Shown one piece after another: positions 8,817-11,369 of a DNA stretch of 11,369 bases; position 1 is the stretch's first letter; every line of letters starts with the position of its first letter. The stretch is from DQTL01 sp964396505 (GTDB lineage Bacteria; Bacteroidota; Bacteroidia; Flavobacteriales; Flavobacteriaceae), in the NCBI GenBank assembly GCA_964396505.1, contig CAYNFJ010000069.1:1-11369 (forward strand). Direction: 5' to 3'. The notes under the pieces are model-generated. The model worked only from the letters and a program-made list of their open reading frames with translations. It had not been told where the DNA came from and searched no databases. The position numbers and the translations under genes are program-made.

Positions 8817-10079
8817 ATGTCTATATTATTAAAAAACACCACTTATATCGATTGGAACACGCTATCCTTTACCCATACCGATATTTTAGTAGAAGAAGGA
8901 TTACACGGAAAACTTACGTTGATAGATGATTCAAAATCTATTCAAGCCGATACAATCATTGATTGTAAAGGACAGTTTGTAACCAAATCCTTTGCCGTAG
9001 GGCACCATCACGCTTATTCCGCTCTTTCCCGAGGAATGCCGGCACCTGCAAAATCACCGGAAAATTTCTATGAAGTCTTGCAATATATCTGGTGGAATCT
9101 CGATAAAAAATTGGATAAAGAGATGGTAGAGGCTAGTGCTTTGGCTACTGCCGTGGCCAGTGCCAAAGCCGGAAGTACCTTTGTGATAGACCATCATGCA
9201 TCGCCTAATTTTATAGAAGGCTCTTTGGAAATTATGGCAAAAGCCTTTGAAAAAGTGGGGGTAAGTCACCTGCTTTGCTATGAAATAACCGATAGAGACG
9301 GTTTGGATAAAGCGCAAGCAGGCTTAGACGAAACCGAAAATTATATGAAAAATCATCAGGCTTTGGTCGGATTGCACGCTTCTTTTACCGTAGGAGATGA
9401 TACGATGAAAAAATCAGTAGATTTAATGGAAAAATACGATTCGGGTATTCATATTCACGTGGCAGAAGACGGCTATGACCAAGATCACAGTCTGGAACAT
9501 TATGGTAAACGCGTGGTGAATCGTTTACAAGATTTTGGTGTATTGGATTCATCCAAAACCATCTTAGGACATTGTTTGCATTTGGATTCCGCCGAAAAAG
9601 AACTGATCAATCATTCGAAAGCCTATATTGTTCAAAACACGGAGAGCAATCTCAATAACAATGTGGGGTATTTCAATGCCGAAGCTTTGGGTAACCGGAT
9701 TATCTTAGGAACAGACGGGATGTATAGTGATATGCTCAGAAGTGCTCAAGCCGCTTTTTTTGTCGGGCAAGGTTTTGATACCATTACATATCCTTCTTCT
9801 TATGAACGTTTTAGAAATGTACATCGCTACTTGGCTCAAAACGCTTTTACGGGCGATGGAGCAAACAATCTGGTCGTCTTAGATTACGATACACCTACTG
9901 AAATGAATGCGAATAATTTTTTAGGTCATTTTATCTTCGGATTAAGAGCATCGCACGTAAAACACGTACTATCCAATGGCGAATTGATTGTAAAAAACGG
10001 CTTGCTACAAAAAGTGGATGAAACCGAAATACAGGCTTTTACCAAAGAACAAGGTAAACGACTTTGGGAACGACTCTAA
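8817..10079 (+). CDS. ssnA: SsnA amidohydrolase (metal-dependent aminohydrolase of the Se-dependent hydroxylase cluster)
   Basis: A 420-residue amidohydrolase of the guanine deaminase/TrzN-like group, close to E. coli SsnA in length (about 440). The likely metal ligands are in place: GHHH at 62-65 on the first strand, H212/H214 in HIHVAE with E217 as probable catalytic acid, H252 in GHCLH, and D300 in GTDG. RGMP at 71-74 and the HH in VIDHHASP fit the family. E. coli SsnA was first noted through a stationary-phase survival phenotype. Its regular pairing with YgfK and XdhD points to hydrolytic deamination or ring opening of a purine-derived compound, which is inference. It is preceded by heptamer array 2 and followed by array 3, and is likely the last gene of the operon. 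No signal peptide is present. The start at 8817 has an A-rich leader and no Shine-Dalgarno. Confidence 0.92.
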   Translation: MSILLKNTTYIDWNTLSFTHTDILVEEGLHGKLTLIDDSKSIQADTIIDCKGQFVTKSFAVGHHHAYSALSRGMPAPAKSPENFYEVLQYIWWNLDKKLDKEMVEASALATAVASAKAGSTFVIDHHASPNFIEGSLEIMAKAFEKVGVSHLLCYEITDRDGLDKAQAGLDETENYMKNHQALVGLHASFTVGDDTMKKSVDLMEKYDSGIHIHVAEDGYDQDHSLEHYGKRVVNRLQDFGVLDSSKTILGHCLHLDSAEKELINHSKAYIVQNTESNLNNNVGYFNAEALGNRIILGTDGMYSDMLRSAQAAFFVGQGFDTITYPSSYERFRNVHRYLAQNAFTGDGANNLVVLDYDTPTEMNANNFLGHFIFGLRASHVKHVLSNGELIVKNGLLQKVDETEIQAFTKEQGKRLWERL

Positions 10080-10108
10080 AGGGAAGTGGTTAGAGTTGAA
10101 TGGAGGTT

Positions 10109-10164
10109 AGGATTTAAGATTTAAGATTTGAGATTTAAGATTTGAGATTTAAGATTTAAGATTG
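10109..10164 (+). repeat. Heptamer tandem array 3 (RAGATTY x 8, edge units degenerate)
   Basis: Eight 7-base units. The first, AGGATTT, and the last, ending in G, are degenerate. The six between are perfect AAGATTT or GAGATTT. The array lies about 30 bases after the ssnA stop, inside the 222-base gap before the polyphosphate kinase gene, with the same orientation as arrays 1 and 2. The rest of the gap holds a promoter candidate at 10233 and inverted repeats at 10244-10303. It contains no ORF worth calling. Confidence 0.9.
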
Positions 10165-10232
10165 GACAGTGGTTTAGGAAATTTTTTATATGAAAAAAGC
10201 TAAAAACATTTCCATAAACACAAATACATTAT

Positions 10233-10240
10233 TATATTTG
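10233..10240 (+). promoter_or_regulatory. Bacteroidota -7 promoter box for the PPK2 gene
   Basis: TATATTTG is an exact match to the Bacteroidota -7 consensus TAnnTTTG. The -33 region around 10208-10212 (ATTTC) is only a weak match to TTTG. Transcription would begin near 10246, giving a leader of roughly 55 bases before the start codon at 10302. It suggests the kinase gene is transcribed apart from the upstream operon. Confidence 0.6.
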
Positions 10241-10243
10241 GCG

Positions 10244-10303
10244 TGAAATTGATCTTGTTTTCCAATTTCAATTATAATAACTTAATTTCCAATATATTGA
10301 AAT
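10244..10303 (+). promoter_or_regulatory. Two mutually exclusive inverted repeats in the PPK2 leader
   Basis: TGAAATTG at 10244-10251 pairs with CAATTTCA at 10263-10270, an 8-base stem with an 11-base loop. The overlapping ATTTCAAT at 10265-10272 can pair instead with ATTGAAAT at 10296-10303, which includes the first two bases of the ATG at 10302. Because the central segment is shared, only one stem can form at a time. The stems are nearly all A-U, so stability and function are uncertain. Confidence 0.35.
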
Positions 10304-11183
10304 GAAAAAAATTTCACCTAAAGATTTTCGATTTAAGTCCCAAGGCACTTTTGATATGGTAAATGCCAGTACCAGAATAGCTATTGATGCCGATAAAAAA
10401 GAAATAGAAGACGAGTTGCGAAAAATACGTCGTAAGTTGGCTCAATTACAAACCAAGATCTACGCAGCCGGTACTCCGGCAGTTTATATCGGTATTCAAG
10501 GGATGGATACAGCCGGAAAAGACAGTTTGATTCGTGAAGTTTTTAAAGATATTAATCCCAGTGGTATTGAGGTGTATGATTTTAAAAAACCAACCCCTCT
10601 GGAACACGCCCACGACTATATATGGCGCCATTACTTGACCCTGCCCGAACGGGGTAAATTCGGGATTCATAATCGTACGCATTATGAAGATGTGCTCATT
10701 GCCCGCATTCATCCGCAATTGGTTATTAATCAAAGAATATATGGTGTGAATACGATGGCAGACATAGATGATAAATTCTGGAAAAAACGTTTTCGCCAAA
10801 TCCGTGATTTTGAACGTCTGCAAGTAGAAAACGGTACTAAAATGTTTAAAATATTTTTGCATTTATCCAAAGAAGAACAAAAAAATCGTTTTTTAAGACG
10901 TATTCACCGTGATGATAAGCAATGGAAATTCAATGCCGCCGACCTGAAAGAACGGGGCTATTGGGAAGCTTATCAAGAAGCCTATCAAGAAGCCATTAAT
11001 GCCACCGCCACATCTTATGCCCCTTGGTATGTGGTGCCGGCAGATGATAAGCCTACCGCACGCCTGATTGTCGCTAAAATACTTTTGGACGAACTCAAAA
11101 AATTAAAAGTTGATTTTCCTGAATTATCAGATGCTGAAAAAGCCAAATTTGATGATTATAAGACTGCTTTGGAGGCAGAATAG
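10302..11183 (+). CDS. ppk2: PPK2-family polyphosphate kinase (polyphosphate:nucleotide phosphotransferase)
   Basis: A 293-residue cytoplasmic P-loop kinase of the single-domain PPK2 family, which moves phosphate between polyphosphate and nucleoside mono- or diphosphates. Walker A is GMDTAGKDS at 67-75, with K73. The NRTHYED block at 124-130 corresponds to the Walker B region and its conserved arginine. The lid region follows with FLRRIHRDDKQWKF. The C-terminal signature reads LKERGYW, then APWYVVPADDKPTAR. The length fits a one-domain enzyme, and the sequence resembles the 'PPK2-related' group that includes AMP- and ADP-using members. The donor/acceptor preference cannot be read from the sequence. 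It has its own promoter candidate and a 222-base separation from ssnA, so a role in the purine operon is not implied, although both concern nucleotides. Confidence 0.92.
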   Translation: MKKISPKDFRFKSQGTFDMVNASTRIAIDADKKEIEDELRKIRRKLAQLQTKIYAAGTPAVYIGIQGMDTAGKDSLIREVFKDINPSGIEVYDFKKPTPLEHAHDYIWRHYLTLPERGKFGIHNRTHYEDVLIARIHPQLVINQRIYGVNTMADIDDKFWKKRFRQIRDFERLQVENGTKMFKIFLHLSKEEQKNRFLRRIHRDDKQWKFNAADLKERGYWEAYQEAYQEAINATATSYAPWYVVPADDKPTARLIVAKILLDELKKLKVDFPELSDAEKAKFDDYKTALEAE

Positions 11184-11342
11184 TAACTCGTTGAATTGAA
11201 GTAGGGGAACGTTCATGATTCCGGGTTTAAAAAATAGGATTTGGGTATTTGTTGTTTTTTTCTGTCTTCGGCCCTGGGTCACCCATAGTTAAAAAATATA
11301 GCTCACTAATTACTTTTTTTATTTTTTCTTGATAAAAAATAA

Positions 11343-11369
11343 ATGAAAAAATCAAGCCTAAACCATGCT
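11343..11369 (+). CDS. Possible start of a further gene, cut by the window end
   Basis: An ATG at 11343 opens a frame of nine codons (MKKSSLNHA) that reaches the window end without a stop. The A-rich bases before it resemble other starts here, and a lysine-rich beginning is common for exported proteins. Nine codons cannot prove a gene. The 159 bases between the kinase stop and this ATG are otherwise unassigned. They include T-rich tracts at 11314-11327 and a weak -7-like TACTTTTT near 11311, but no convincing terminator. Confidence 0.3.

Noticed and set aside
10182..10198. Intrinsic terminator after ssnA
   Set aside because: The T6/A6 pairing has no G-C pairs and no T-run after it, so it is only a composition effect.
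10446..10862. 138-codon antisense reading frame inside the kinase gene
   Set aside because: It lies wholly opposite a well-conserved gene, its product shows no family motif, and there is no promoter for it. It is a shadow frame.
10962..10998. Recent duplication in the kinase (YQEAYQEA)
   Set aside because: The spacing W-x-x-Y-x-x-A-Y-x-x-A fits the usual PPK2 C-terminal pattern, so there is no added unit.
11275..11285. Terminator hairpin after the kinase gene (TGGG-TCA-CCCA)
   Set aside because: The stem is only 4 bases and is followed by A-rich sequence. The nearest T-run starts near 11314, too far away.
11328..11356. CTTGAT/ATCAAG inverted repeat around the ATG at 11343
   Set aside because: Six-base arms with a 17-base AT-rich loop are expected by chance in such DNA, and no T-run follows.

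Overview
The window looks like a chromosomal segment from a member of the Bacteroidota, most likely Flavobacteriia or a relative. The evidence is AT-rich coding sequence, starts with A-rich leaders and no Shine-Dalgarno motif, and a good match to the Bacteroidota -7 box (TAnnTTTG) at 10233-10240. All genes lie on the + strand and coding density is high. I see no rRNA, tRNA, CRISPR array, transposase or phage gene.

Layout. 1-138 is a leader with a weak promoter candidate. 139-10079 is a probable five-gene operon: a YgfK-family multidomain flavin/Fe-S oxidoreductase (139-3381), a 489-residue fold-type II PLP enzyme (3410-4879), a zinc-ribbon threonine synthase-like PLP enzyme (4962-6203), a selenium-dependent xanthine dehydrogenase (XdhD-like) with Fe-S and Mo domains but no FAD domain (6200-8746), and the SsnA amidohydrolase (8817-10079). 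After a 222-base gap with its own promoter comes a PPK2-family polyphosphate kinase (10302-11183). A possible next gene starts at 11343 and runs off the end.

How the genes may work together. YgfK, SsnA and the XdhD-like hydroxylase are the recognised core of the 'selenium-dependent molybdenum hydroxylase' clusters known from E. coli, enterococci and clostridia, which are linked to purine (xanthine/uric acid) breakdown. The likely reading is a purine catabolic operon. The hydroxylase oxidises a purine, YgfK handles a redox step on the ring, SsnA hydrolyses a ring or amidine bond, and the two PLP enzymes may process an amino-acid-like end product. In E. coli that last role belongs to the unrelated PLP lyase YgeX. 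The substrate assignments are inference.

Three arrays of a degenerate heptamer (RAGATTY, 8, 6 and 8 units) fill most of the three intergenic gaps longer than 50 bases between 3381 and 10302. All are in the same orientation. They are the main structure that gene content does not explain.
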